DNA of 64,000 nucleotides from Arcanobacterium canis (GCF_029625435.1 NZ_CP121208.1:310001-374000); one strand, 5' to 3'. Positions 51,343 through 59,867 are shown, numbered from the stretch's first letter. Numbers and translations: made by a program. The notes: generated by a model from the letters alone, not told the origin.

Positions 51343-53094
51343 CTAGATAGTGGGGATCGGCTGGAGACGAACGAGGCCACGACCCCGAGGGCGGTTCTCA
51401 AAGAAGCGCGGGTACCCAGCGGACATATCTCCCCAGTCGACGCCCAACGCGTAGCCGTACTCCTTGGCAAGTGGTTCAACACTCCAGTACTGAGTCCAGG
51501 AGACCGGGTTCTCGTTGCGATCCATGAGGCGGAACGCAGGTGCCGTCTCACCGTCGAGGATGACCTTCAGGCGGTCACGAAACTTCCGGTACGAGATCAG
51601 TCGGCCTGAGGGGTTCGTCTGCCTGAACCACGCGACGTACACGGCGAACAAGAACTCAACCGGCAGAACATTGGACACCAAACGGTTCGAGCTCTCACTC
51701 CACCAGGCGCGCACCGGGTCGTTGTTGAGCTTGACGTCTTCACCGAGCTCGACGGCCTTCGCGCCGACGATGAAGTCGTCGAACTCGGGCAGCTCAAGGG
51801 CGACCTTGAGGACGTACTCAAGCACCTCAGGATCCCGCATGCACTTGTCCTTGATGGACGAATCCCGTGCGCCGGTGAAGCACTTGTCAAACGGCAGGAA
51901 CGCGAAGCGTCGCCACAGCGAATCGGTCTTGTCGGCGAACTCGGGAAGATCATTCAAGCACTGAACCATGACCCCGCGAGGTCGCCACTGGACGGCACGC
52001 TGGTTCTTGCGATCGATCGTGATGACCTCATGCGTAATGTATTGCTTCAAGTCGGCCGCAGTCTCAGTGAAAGTGCCCACCGAGTTCTCGTCGGTGAAGA
52101 CCGCCGACTTGCCGAAGAGCGGCTCGGTGCCGAAGCGGTCAGAGAACTTCTTGATGGGTACCGAAGCCCAGTTACCAGCACCGACGAGCTCCTTCAGGAG
52201 CACGAGCAACGTGCCCTTGCCGCCCTCGCCCTTGGACGAGTAGAAACAGACCGCCTTGTCGTAGTTCTTATGTATTCGAAGAGCTGCCGTGATGGTCTGC
52301 CAAACGAGTGCGACCCGTTCCATGTCGCCCGTAAAGAGATCCGCCAACCAGGCGTTGAACTCCCAGGGTGAGCCGTCCTTCAACGTTCGTATCGGGGATA
52401 CGGCGTTCGGGTTGTACGACGTCATGCACTTGGTCAGATAGACGCGATCTGGCGAGAACGCTTCGAGCGTGCGAGTCTCAACGTTGTAGATACCGTTGTC
52501 CACTGGGACAAGGTGCGGCTCGGTGCACTCAGCGACGAGCGGCGCGAGCGAGCGCAACTGCGCATAGACCTCGTTCACGAGGTACGTGTTCGCCGTCTTC
52601 GTGTACGAACTCAGAAGTTCACGCACACCCTCGCGCTCGGTGATCTCCCGGTAGGTGCCTTCGAAGCGGCCAGAGGCGTGGTACCTCATGAGCGGCATCT
52701 TCGCTACCTCGTCAGTCTCCTCGCCGACGAGCACCACACGATGCTCGGAAGCAATGAACTCGGCGAGCATGAACGGCGGCAGGTTCTCCGGTGCGCTCTT
52801 GACGACGCAGCTGCCCTTGTTGGCCTTGATGATCACAAGGAAGTTACGGATCAGATCGAAGGCTTTGCGATCCATCCGGCGGCCACGCTCACGACCCGTC
52901 AGACCCTCAGCGTTCGCCCAGCGGATCACCGTCTTGGAGATGAGACTGTAGAACTCGCTCGGGGTGATGAACGCGCCCTTGTCGATCAAGCACATGAGGC
53001 TGTCGATGGCGTCATCGTCGATGCTATTCTGGGGAATGAGTTCGAGAGCCCCCGTGTCCCCCTGGATGCGGGGGCTATCGTTTGTGTCGCTCAT
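51343..53094 (-). CDS. D5/P4-type superfamily 3 helicase (replication protein)
   Basis: A 583-aa protein. The central SF3 helicase module has Walker A in SSKGEGGKGTLL (about residue 285), Walker B SAVFTDEN, and sensor region MVQCLNDLPEFADKTDSLWRRF; the preceding D5_N-like part contains FNAWLADLFTGDMERVALVWQ. This is the arrangement of phage/plasmid P4 and D5-type helicases, which open origins. I see no clear primase motif in the N-terminal ~200 residues. ATG 53094 overlaps the stop of the excisionase-like gene. It probably drives replication of the excised circle. Confidence 0.87.
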   Translation of the reverse strand: MSDTNDSPRIQGDTGALELIPQNSIDDDAIDSLMCLIDKGAFITPSEFYSLISKTVIRWANAEGLTGRERGRRMDRKAFDLIRNFLVIIKANKGSCVVKSAPENLPPFMLAEFIASEHRVVLVGEETDEVAKMPLMRYHASGRFEGTYREITEREGVRELLSSYTKTANTYLVNEVYAQLRSLAPLVAECTEPHLVPVDNGIYNVETRTLEAFSPDRVYLTKCMTSYNPNAVSPIRTLKDGSPWEFNAWLADLFTGDMERVALVWQTITAALRIHKNYDKAVCFYSSKGEGGKGTLLVLLKELVGAGNWASVPIKKFSDRFGTEPLFGKSAVFTDENSVGTFTETAADLKQYITHEVITIDRKNQRAVQWRPRGVMVQCLNDLPEFADKTDSLWRRFAFLPFDKCFTGARDSSIKDKCMRDPEVLEYVLKVALELPEFDDFIVGAKAVELGEDVKLNNDPVRAWWSESSNRLVSNVLPVEFLFAVYVAWFRQTNPSGRLISYRKFRDRLKVILDGETAPAFRLMDRNENPVSWTQYWSVEPLAKEYGYALGVDWGDMSAGYPRFFENRPRGRGLVRLQPIPTI

Positions 53095-53384
53095 CGTGCA
53101 CCTCCGAGAACGAAGCGGAGGCGTGCAATCTGCTCATCGTTGAGACGGGGAGCGGCGTCGACGAGGGCCTTGACATGGCGCTCAACGGGATCGCCGTGGA
53201 CCGGCACAGCAAGTGCCTCCAGGTCCTCACGAAGGACCTTCACGCGCTTACCGGTCTTATAGGCGGGCAGGCGGCCTTGCGCGATCCACGAGCGAAGCGT
53301 GGAGTAAGCGCCGAAGCCTTCGGCGACGGCCTCTTGAAGGGTCAGATAGTGCGTCCGTTCAGACGCGGGGGAGTACGTTCTCAC
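53091..53384 (-). CDS. Excisionase-like MerR-type DNA-binding protein
   Basis: A 97-aa protein with a winged HTH of the excisionase/DUF3853 kind: LTLQEAVAEGFGAYSTLRSWIAQGRLPAYKTGKRVKVLREDLEALA (quoted here in part: STLRSWIAQGRLPAYKTGK). Such proteins steer integrases to excision or regulate replication genes. It heads the minus-strand operon (helicase, hypothetical, mobC, relaxase) with four-base overlap to the helicase gene. It does not have the recombination-directionality coiled coil expected for phiC31-type factors, so its target may be the operon promoter. Confidence 0.75.
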   Translation of the reverse strand: MRTYSPASERTHYLTLQEAVAEGFGAYSTLRSWIAQGRLPAYKTGKRVKVLREDLEALAVPVHGDPVERHVKALVDAAPRLNDEQIARLRFVLGGAR

Positions 53385-53627
53385 AGGAGTCTCCAGACAG
53401 GGTGAACTGTCCGGAGACGGGGGTATTTTGTCCGGCTTGCTTATCCCGGTCGCCGTGCGCGATGCTCCACTGGGCTCACGAAGAGCCGCTGTGCCTTACG
53501 GGAGGAGTCACTCCCAGCCGGGTCGTCTGTTTATACACTTTGGCGTGATTTCAGTGCTATCTGACGCTGACTGGGCACCGCTCAACACGGTCCACGCCTC
53601 ACTCCCTAGCGGCTCGCGTATCGTCGC

Positions 53628-53635
53628 TATGAAGC
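53628..53635. other. Candidate right attachment core
   Basis: TATGAAGC, matching 42300-42307. It coincides with the return to host base composition. Confidence 0.4.
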
Positions 53636-53764
53636 TAACGCGATCCTAGCACGTGCTGTCAAACAGTCGCAACTACTGACATGCCTCGACCTGCTCGCAG
53701 ACGGCAGTCTCATTCGACACGTGGTCGAGTTCATGTTTAACGTGTAGTTGCGCGTGTTTTGTGT

Positions 53765-53794
53765 GGGAGGCCGGGGCTGATGCTCCGGCCTCCC
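53765..53794. terminator. Terminator-like hairpin, probably the displaced ychF terminator
   Basis: GGGAGGCCGG / CCGGCCTCCC with a 10-base loop, followed by TGCTCT. It lies just right of the proposed element end; ychF has no terminator on its own side. Confidence 0.6.
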
Positions 53795-53834
53795 TGCTCT
53801 GGTCTCAGAGATGACGTTGAGATAGGGTAAAACC

Positions 53835-54164
53835 ATGGTGCAGCGAACGATAAATACAGAGTCTCAAAAGCGACTTGACCTGATTCAGTCACGTCGTAGT
53901 GAGTTTGATGCTCTGTTGAAGAAGTATGCTGCCAGTCGCCCACGCATTTTTGGGTCCGTAGCCAGGGGTACTGCGGGGATTCACAGTGATATCGACATTC
54001 TTGTCGATATGGATCCAGCTGATGGGAATCTACTTATGAGGGCGTCGGGTCTTCTAGAGGAAACAAGGGAGATTTTTGGTCGAGATGATATCGACATTTT
54101 CCCAATACAACTCCTAAAAGAGGTTTTTTCACGATCCGCACTGCAAGAAGCGGTAGCAGTATGA
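53835..54164 (+). CDS. mntA: MntA-type nucleotidyltransferase antitoxin
   Basis: A 109-aa minimal nucleotidyltransferase with an exact GSx10DxD motif (GSVARGTAGIHSDID). In MntA/HepT pairs this protein neutralises HepT by adding AMP groups to a tyrosine near the toxin active site. It overlaps the toxin gene by ATGA, and a GATAGGG-type site precedes ATG 53835. The host-like GC sets it apart from the element on its left. Confidence 0.9.
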   Translation: MVQRTINTESQKRLDLIQSRRSEFDALLKKYAASRPRIFGSVARGTAGIHSDIDILVDMDPADGNLLMRASGLLEETREIFGRDDIDIFPIQLLKEVFSRSALQEAVAV

Positions 54165-54496
54165 GCAGAACAGATGCCGAACGGGTCGTTGATATTCTTT
54201 TCGCAATCGAAAAGTGTCAACGATACATTGAGAATGTTGATTCTGGATCTGTCGAGCTCAGCGAAATGGCTTCTGATGCTATTGAGCGCAACCTCCAAAT
54301 TATCGGAGAGGCAGTCAATCATTTGTCTACCTCCATCACAGATCAGTTTCCGGAAATTCCGTGGCCACAAATTCGTGGTTTTAGGAATATCCTGGTGCAT
54401 CAATATTTCGGTGTGGATTTTGAGGTTGTGAGGGAAGTCGTGGAGATCCACTTGGAGCCGTTAGCATCAGCTCTTTCGTTAAGCAAGCGAATGTAA
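54161..54496 (+). CDS. hepT: HepT-like HEPN RNase toxin (DUF86)
   Basis: A 111-aa helical HEPN protein with the RNase motif Rx4HxY in RNILVHQYF (Arg, His and the Tyr that MntA modifies). Such toxins cleave RNA when not silenced. Coupled to mntA by a four-base overlap. Together they are a type VII-like toxin-antitoxin module, often linked to mobile DNA or phage defence. Confidence 0.9.
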   Translation: MSRTDAERVVDILFAIEKCQRYIENVDSGSVELSEMASDAIERNLQIIGEAVNHLSTSITDQFPEIPWPQIRGFRNILVHQYFGVDFEVVREVVEIHLEPLASALSLSKRM

Positions 54497-54802
54497 ATTT
54501 CTCTTTTTGGCGGACAATCAAACACTGTACGTCGCTTGAGTAGTCAACTCGCAGCGTTTCAAATCGTGCTGGAATTCGTGAAGGGGTACTGGTCGGGTTG
54601 AACCAGTGAGCTGGGCTACTAGGCTTGTGTTAGGTGACGATTCTGAACCTGCGAAACTCGAAAACTGTTCGCGCCTCGTACTTCTCAATTCCGTGGCGTT
54701 CGCCCCAATCACCACAGTCAGATCAATTTGCGTGGCAGAGTTTTCTACGTGCCTCGCTCATAGGTGGCGACGGCACCACACGATAGATGGTGGAGGAACG
54801 AC
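54497..54802. other. Intergenic region before the DedA gene
   Basis: 306 bp; only a short dyad ACTGGT/ACCAGT near 54587-54606 is visible. No gene or clear promoter. Confidence 0.4.
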
Positions 54803-55417
54803 ATGTCATTGAGCAACCTTTTGGACGCGGGAACAGTCCTGCAGCAACTTGGTCCGTGGGCTCTAGGTGGGATCGGCCTCATCATTTTCATCGAATCAGG
54901 CGTCCTTTTCCCCTTCCTCCCAGGCGATTCGCTCCTCGTGACGGCGGCCGCGCTCCACGTGCAGCTCGGTTTGACACTGTGGCAGGTGGCGTTGGTCGCG
55001 AGCATCGCTGCAGTAGCAGGAGACCAAGTCGGCTTCTGGCTCGGCCACCGATACGGACGTCGTCTGTTCACGCACGACGCACGTGTGTTGCGCACTGATC
55101 GCTTGCGAGTTGCTGAAGAGTTCTTTGCCCGACGCGGCCCGCTTGCCCTTGTTCTGGGACGTTTCGTACCGATCGTTCGCACCTACGTGCCGGTTGCGGC
55201 GGGCACCGCCCAAATGTCGTATTCGACGTTCGTTGGATGGAATGTTGGTGGGGCCTTGGCATGGGTGGCATCCATGACAGCCGTTGGTGCTCTCCTGGGT
55301 AATATTCCGGGTATCACGCATTCGATTGACGGAATAATGATCCTCATCATTGGAATTTCTGTGATGCCGATGGTGATTTCTGCACTGCGCGCATATTGGA
55401 AGAAGCGCCGGGCATAG
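54803..55417 (+). CDS. DedA family membrane protein
   Basis: A 204-aa protein of the DedA/VTT family with about five hydrophobic segments and the signatures FIESGVLFPFLPGDSLLVTAA, GDQVGFWLGHRYGRRLF and LVLGRFVPIVRTYVPVAAG (the two conserved Arg). DedA proteins are thought to be lipid flippases or transporters for recycling undecaprenyl phosphate and phospholipids. ATG 54803 follows GGAGGA; upstream in-frame sequence is not conserved. Confidence 0.92.
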   Translation: MSLSNLLDAGTVLQQLGPWALGGIGLIIFIESGVLFPFLPGDSLLVTAAALHVQLGLTLWQVALVASIAAVAGDQVGFWLGHRYGRRLFTHDARVLRTDRLRVAEEFFARRGPLALVLGRFVPIVRTYVPVAAGTAQMSYSTFVGWNVGGALAWVASMTAVGALLGNIPGITHSIDGIMILIIGISVMPMVISALRAYWKKRRA

Positions 55418-55516
55418 GTTTGGTACTTCAGCCACTGTCTTCATCACGGCGAAACCCGCGGTTTCACAAAGTTCCTGTTCCTCGCGTGGTCATTGAACCG
55501 CAACAAGCGAAAGAGA

Positions 55517-55550
55517 GGCGCCGACGTCGAAAAATCTCGATATCGGCGCC
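55517..55550 (-). terminator. Terminator of the surface nuclease gene
   Basis: GGCGCCGACGTCGA / TCGATATCGGCGCC (one mismatch) with a 6-base AT loop, 21 bp beyond the stop of the minus-strand gene. Confidence 0.75.
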
Positions 55551-55570
55551 CCTGTAGCAGATTCCCAGTG

Positions 55571-57112
55571 CTAGTTCTTGCGGCGCAGCATAGAGATGAC
55601 AACGCCTGCTGCGAGCAGAGCAAGGCCAATTCCACCAACCGTGGCAACCGTCGCTCCGGTATGTGGCAATGCACCAGAACTTGACTTCTGATGAGCCTTA
55701 GTCTGAGCAGATCCGGTAGTCGGCTTCGGGGTGGGGGTCGCTGTTGCGCCCGGTTGTGTTGGTATCGGCGCTGGCTCAGTTACTTTCGGTGCTGGCTGGG
55801 GAGCCTTTGGCGATTGGGGAGCCTTCGGTGATGCAGATTTCTCCGCATTTTCCTTGTTCTTCACGTCACCAGCCGACTTTCCGCTCGCCGGGAACTGGAG
55901 GTCTGCCCACACCAGGCGGTGGTCCGACGTCGGAAGTGGGTCAGCGTAGCCAACGAGACGTTCGAGATCGTCGCCAGGAACGGGCCAGAAGATCTGTGCA
56001 CCAAGCACCTTCGTGCCAGCATTAGGAAGAACGTAGTCAACGCGCAAATTACCGACGGACTTATCTGAGAAATCTGCGGTGTCGTAGATCGGGTTACCCT
56101 TGTGTGTAGCGTTTGCACCGCCCTGAATCATCGCGGCGGCAGGCCCACCTTGCGATGTCGGCAGAGTATCAACCACACGTGGATTCTTCAGAAGTTGCGC
56201 AATTGCGCCTGGCCACGATCCACCGTCAACTGGGTCGGAATTGTGATCGCCAACGATCACAAAATTAGCGTCCTTGGCGAGTGAACCTTTCTTCCCTGCG
56301 TCGTCATACAGGTAATCTGCCTTGCCGGAGACGTAGTCTGCCCAGAGGCGAATCTCGTCAAAGTTACGACGCGAGTTACGCTTCTCGGGGCCGTCAATCG
56401 GCGGCGTTGGGTGGTCGGCCAAGACGTGTACCACAGTGCCGTCGATCTCAACGGGAATATCCGCGTGAGTCTTCGATGAAAGCGGGAACGACGCAGTTTC
56501 CTCGGGTGAGTAGAACGGCGAACCGTCAGGATTTACCGGCATGAGATTGCCTGGCATATCTTTCCATAGGAACTTTTGGAAGGTGCGAACCTGGTTCATC
56601 TTGATGGGGTACTTGGAATACACCACGAAACCATATTGGCCAGGGAATGCTCCAAAGCCCCATGCATCATCAGGTTCGCCAAACTTGCCGTTATTGTTTA
56701 AATCAAAGCCCGAATCGACGCCCGTGTTCACTGGGCCATGCCATGCGTAGGGGTACTTCTGTGCGGGAGCTCCGTTGTGGCTGACTTCGAGATAGTTTTT
56801 GCGGAACAGATCAACCGATTTTCCGGATTTATCGTAGTCAAACTCATTAATGAGGACGATGTCAGGAGCATTGCGCTGGATCGTCTCAGCAGCATTCTGT
56901 GCCTGTTTATTGTCCGGGGTGGAGAGATCTTTCTGGAGTTCTCCGAGATACTTACGATTCAGCGAAGCGTTAAACGTGGCAACGCGCACTGGCTTCGTGT
57001 GGCTCTTGGACGATGTCGGTGCAGGAACCTCAGCTGCGGATGCAAGTTGAGTTCCGACGAGGAGGGGGAGCGTTGCTGCAAGAGCAAGCAGACGTGTGGT
57101 TTTTCTCTTCAT
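55571..57112 (-). CDS. LPXTG-anchored endonuclease/exonuclease/phosphatase-family protein
   Basis: A 513-aa wall-anchored enzyme. Signal peptide to about residue 27; EEP-fold domain with RVATFNAS, PDIVLINEFDYD (metal-binding Glu), FVIVGDHNSDP (catalytic Asp and Asn) and TSDHRLVWADL (catalytic Asp-His); then an Ala/Pro/Lys-rich wall-spanning region and LPHTG, hydrophobic helix and RRKN. Family members are nucleases, sphingomyelinases or phosphatases; the substrate is not certain. ATG 57112 follows GAGGA. The next gene upstream on this strand encodes another anchored enzyme, a nucleotidase-like protein. Confidence 0.88.
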   Translation of the reverse strand: MKRKTTRLLALAATLPLLVGTQLASAAEVPAPTSSKSHTKPVRVATFNASLNRKYLGELQKDLSTPDNKQAQNAAETIQRNAPDIVLINEFDYDKSGKSVDLFRKNYLEVSHNGAPAQKYPYAWHGPVNTGVDSGFDLNNNGKFGEPDDAWGFGAFPGQYGFVVYSKYPIKMNQVRTFQKFLWKDMPGNLMPVNPDGSPFYSPEETASFPLSSKTHADIPVEIDGTVVHVLADHPTPPIDGPEKRNSRRNFDEIRLWADYVSGKADYLYDDAGKKGSLAKDANFVIVGDHNSDPVDGGSWPGAIAQLLKNPRVVDTLPTSQGGPAAAMIQGGANATHKGNPIYDTADFSDKSVGNLRVDYVLPNAGTKVLGAQIFWPVPGDDLERLVGYADPLPTSDHRLVWADLQFPASGKSAGDVKNKENAEKSASPKAPQSPKAPQPAPKVTEPAPIPTQPGATATPTPKPTTGSAQTKAHQKSSSGALPHTGATVATVGGIGLALLAAGVVISMLRRKN

Positions 57113-57236
57113 CAAAATGTCCTCGAAACATTAGGCAAACGGACGGATGTATTCTAGCATTTGCGTGCTGAGGGGATCCTCAGTTTTCTCCCATTTTCCT
57201 GGGAAAACATGAGTGTCTGTGGGGTAGTAGAGGCAG

Positions 57237-57271
57237 TGATGGGCGGGTGGTAATAACCGACCCGCCCATCA
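57237..57271 (-). terminator. Terminator of the surface nucleotidase gene
   Basis: TGATGGGCGGGT / ACCCGCCCATCA (57237-57248, 57260-57271) with an 11-base loop, between the two surface-enzyme genes. It would separate their transcripts. Confidence 0.75.
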
Positions 57272-57295
57272 CTTCACATGTGTGAAAAACTCACC

Positions 57296-59578
57296 TCATC
57301 GGCGAATCTTTCGCACGCCGAGAGCTGCTCCGCCGAGGCTGAGCAGAATGAGCATTGCCATTCCTGCGGTTGCTGAATCTGCACCAGTCATTGGAAGAGC
57401 GTTACCTTGCGGGGTGGTCTTGGGGGTTGGGGTTGGAACAGTGGCAGTCTTTCCCTTGCCGCCGTTACCGTTATTGGTGCCGGCGTTTTCACTGTGAGCG
57501 CCCTTGCCGGCCTTGCCCTTGTTATCGTCGGATGAGTTCGACGTTGCACACGTCACGTCAACTCCGAGACCGGCGTTGGCAGAGACGATCTCCTTGCCTC
57601 CGGCCATGATGGTGAGCGGGAGGTGAACCTTACCGTTCTTCGCCATGGCGCATGAAGCTGTGGTGGACAGGGAAACGGGCTCAGTGAAGCCCACACCGTC
57701 GGCGGTGATAATTGCGTTTTCGTTGGCTGCGTTTGCATCCTCAAGAGTGTTGTTGACCTTGGCTGTTGCCGAGGCATCGCCCAGCTTAATAGTGACTTCT
57801 TTGGGCATGAACTCGCCTTCGTGGGTGAAGGACAGGCCACGAACTGTAACCTTGGCGTTGACCTTGTTGCCGGTCACCTTCGAATCAATCGTCACACCAG
57901 TGGACTGAGTGGTCTCACGCGGCTGGCTCTTCGGGTTTGCCTTGAGGTAGCTCTCCATCCATTCGCGGTCAAGCGACAGCGGTGTAGAGACGGTGGTCAG
58001 TGTCTTGGCGATGCTCGGATCCTTGAGGATATCGAAGGAATCGCCACCGGAAAGGAGGAAGGTCACCGAACCGACGGAGTAAATCTTGGCCGGATCGATT
58101 GGCTTGTTGTTGATCAGAAGCGAAGTCACACGCTCGCCCATCTTCTTGGTGGGATCGTAGGTGTACTTCACGTTCGAGGACAGGCCGAGCTTGAGCATTG
58201 GGCGCGAGGAATCTTTACCCAGCGCCTTCCACTGCTGTTCAAGGAGAGTCTTGAACTGTGCGCCGGTCATCTTGACGTACCCGACTTCGTTGGAGAAGGG
58301 CATGAAGTCGAAGATGTCACCAACGGTGACCTTGCCACCTTGAGGTTCGAGGTCAGCGCGGATACCACCAGCATTAATGATTCCGATGTCGATGGGCTGG
58401 CCGTCGAGTGTTGTAAAGGCGCCCTTCATTGCGTCACCGATCAGCGAGCCAAGAGTGCTCTCGGTTCCACGGTTCTCACCAACGGTTGCTTTGCCGTCCT
58501 TCATGGTTTGCTGAATTCCGCGGTAGAAATTTCCAGTTCCTTCGGCAACAACCTTTGCCTTCGCCTTTTCTGCCTTCGCGGTAGCTGCATCGACGATGGC
58601 TTTCACGGCCGGATCTTCGCCACACTTAACGAGCGTGGTGGCGTCAATCTTGATTGCCTGTGACTTGACAACTTTTCCTGTCGATTTATCGAATACGATC
58701 TGGAGGTTCGAGAGGTTGTCAGTGAAGGAGCCAGAAGCGGTGGCGGTAATCAGGTGACCGTCGTTTGCCTTGACCATGTTGAAATCAAAGTATGGCTTGT
58801 GGGTATCGCCGCCCATGATACCGTCTACGTCCTTGCCCATCAGCGGGTAGGAGCGCTCGACGTCGTTATCAAACATTGCGATGACGACATCGGCCTTCTT
58901 CTCTGCCTTGAGCTTGGTAGCCAAGGAATTGATGATCGGTACAGGCTTGTTGAACTTGAGCGAATCAACGGTGCCTGGTGCGAGCTTTGTCGCAACGTCG
59001 TCTTCGATTGCGCCGATGAAGGCGACCTTCACGTCCGAAGGAGATGTCCAAATCTTGTAAGAACCGAGTTCCTTCAGGCCCTCGACATTGGCACCCAGGT
59101 AATCGAACTTGATCTGGGTGAAGCCGTTCTTACCAGCGAAACGATCTTTGAGTGCGGCGACGCCTTTGTCGAATTCATGGTTTCCAATGGTGGAAGCAAA
59201 GACTTCCATTTCGTTGAGCGAGGCGATGGTGGGGTTGTCATTGTCCGAACCGGAAGTGAACGGCGAAGCGCCGATGTTGTCACCCAAGAGGGTGAGTTGG
59301 GAATTCGGGTTGGCTGCTTTTGCGGCCTTGAAATAGCAGGATGCGGCAGCGAGACCAGCTTCCTTGAAGGTGCCTTTTCCTTTGCCTTTTACTGCCTCAA
59401 TATGGCCGTGAATATCGGTCAAGTTGTACAGGTCGAGGGTGACGATGTCGGGGTTTTGAGATTCCGCTGTCGGTGCTTTTTCTGTGTCGATGCTATTGAC
59501 CGCAAGGGCGGTCATTGGTGAAAGTGCGAGGGCTGCAGCGGCTACGGAACCGACTACGAACCGTGCGTGATTCTTCAT
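57296..59578 (-). CDS. LPXTG-anchored 5'-nucleotidase/metallophosphatase-family protein
   Basis: A 760-aa wall-anchored protein. Signal peptide, N-terminal metallophosphatase domain (LTDIHGH, LLGDNIG, STIGNHEFDKG), then the C-terminal 5'-nucleotidase domain (NAGGIRADL, GDIFDFMPFSNEVGYVKMTG, FLLSGGDSFD), an extra beta domain, a Gly/Asn/Lys-rich linker, and LPMTG with hydrophobic helix and RKIRR. Family members convert nucleotides to nucleosides outside the cell. Two usual histidine positions are changed: the THxG-type strand reads AMFDNDVE and the GHxH/Q motif reads GGDTHKP, which may alter metal binding. Start ATG 59578, GAGGAG upstream. Confidence 0.88.
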   Translation of the reverse strand: MKNHARFVVGSVAAAALALSPMTALAVNSIDTEKAPTAESQNPDIVTLDLYNLTDIHGHIEAVKGKGKGTFKEAGLAAASCYFKAAKAANPNSQLTLLGDNIGASPFTSGSDNDNPTIASLNEMEVFASTIGNHEFDKGVAALKDRFAGKNGFTQIKFDYLGANVEGLKELGSYKIWTSPSDVKVAFIGAIEDDVATKLAPGTVDSLKFNKPVPIINSLATKLKAEKKADVVIAMFDNDVERSYPLMGKDVDGIMGGDTHKPYFDFNMVKANDGHLITATASGSFTDNLSNLQIVFDKSTGKVVKSQAIKIDATTLVKCGEDPAVKAIVDAATAKAEKAKAKVVAEGTGNFYRGIQQTMKDGKATVGENRGTESTLGSLIGDAMKGAFTTLDGQPIDIGIINAGGIRADLEPQGGKVTVGDIFDFMPFSNEVGYVKMTGAQFKTLLEQQWKALGKDSSRPMLKLGLSSNVKYTYDPTKKMGERVTSLLINNKPIDPAKIYSVGSVTFLLSGGDSFDILKDPSIAKTLTTVSTPLSLDREWMESYLKANPKSQPRETTQSTGVTIDSKVTGNKVNAKVTVRGLSFTHEGEFMPKEVTIKLGDASATAKVNNTLEDANAANENAIITADGVGFTEPVSLSTTASCAMAKNGKVHLPLTIMAGGKEIVSANAGLGVDVTCATSNSSDDNKGKAGKGAHSENAGTNNGNGGKGKTATVPTPTPKTTPQGNALPMTGADSATAGMAMLILLSLGGAALGVRKIRR

Positions 59579-59867
59579 TGAATATTCTCCTCAGGTTAAG
59601 ATACGCCCAAGATTGCACCCCTCATCCTAGCACTATCGGGAGAAGTTATCGTGCGAGATGACGCCAAAAAAATTTGATGTTGTAGTAATTCGGGCTGCTA
59701 TTATTCGACGAGCGAGTGGCTGTTTTGTCTGTCGTGAAAGCCTTGTCGATGTCGGTTCGGTAAGTGAGACCGCTCACGAAAGCCTCAAATGTTAGGTAAC
59801 CCTAATGACTTAACGAGGATGTCTGTTAATGTGATGCCGACACTTAGCGACAAGAAAGGAATTAAGT
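59579..59867. other. Divergent control region between nucleotidase and hmuO
   Basis: 289 bp holding the promoters of both genes and the DtxR-like box at 59792. No gene is seen. Confidence 0.6.
59792..59805 (+). promoter_or_regulatory. DtxR/IdeR-like iron box upstream of hmuO
   Basis: TTAGGTAACCCTAA matches 12 of 14 bases of the core TTAGGTTAGCCTAA of the corynebacterial DtxR box. It lies 62 bp before the heme oxygenase start, a normal place for iron repression. Confidence 0.65.

Larger units (their letters stand above)
42300..53635. mobile_element. Integrative and mobilizable element (serine-recombinase type)
   Basis: About 11.3 kb of clearly GC-richer DNA bounded by a large serine recombinase gene on the left and an excisionase-like gene on the right. 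It carries a relaxase, MobC, candidate oriT, a D5-type helicase, iteron-like repeats, a restriction-modification pair, ArdA and an XRE regulator, but no mating-pair-formation genes, so it would need a helper for transfer. Both proposed ends contain TATGAAGC (42300-42307 and 53628-53635), the candidate crossover core. Base composition returns to the host level right after the second copy. The exact ends are inferred. Confidence 0.8.
53385..53834. other. Right end of the element and host junction
   Basis: 450 bp with no gene. It holds the promoter side of the excisionase-helicase operon, the candidate attachment core at 53628-53635, a drop in GC, and a terminator-like hairpin at 53765. Confidence 0.6.
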
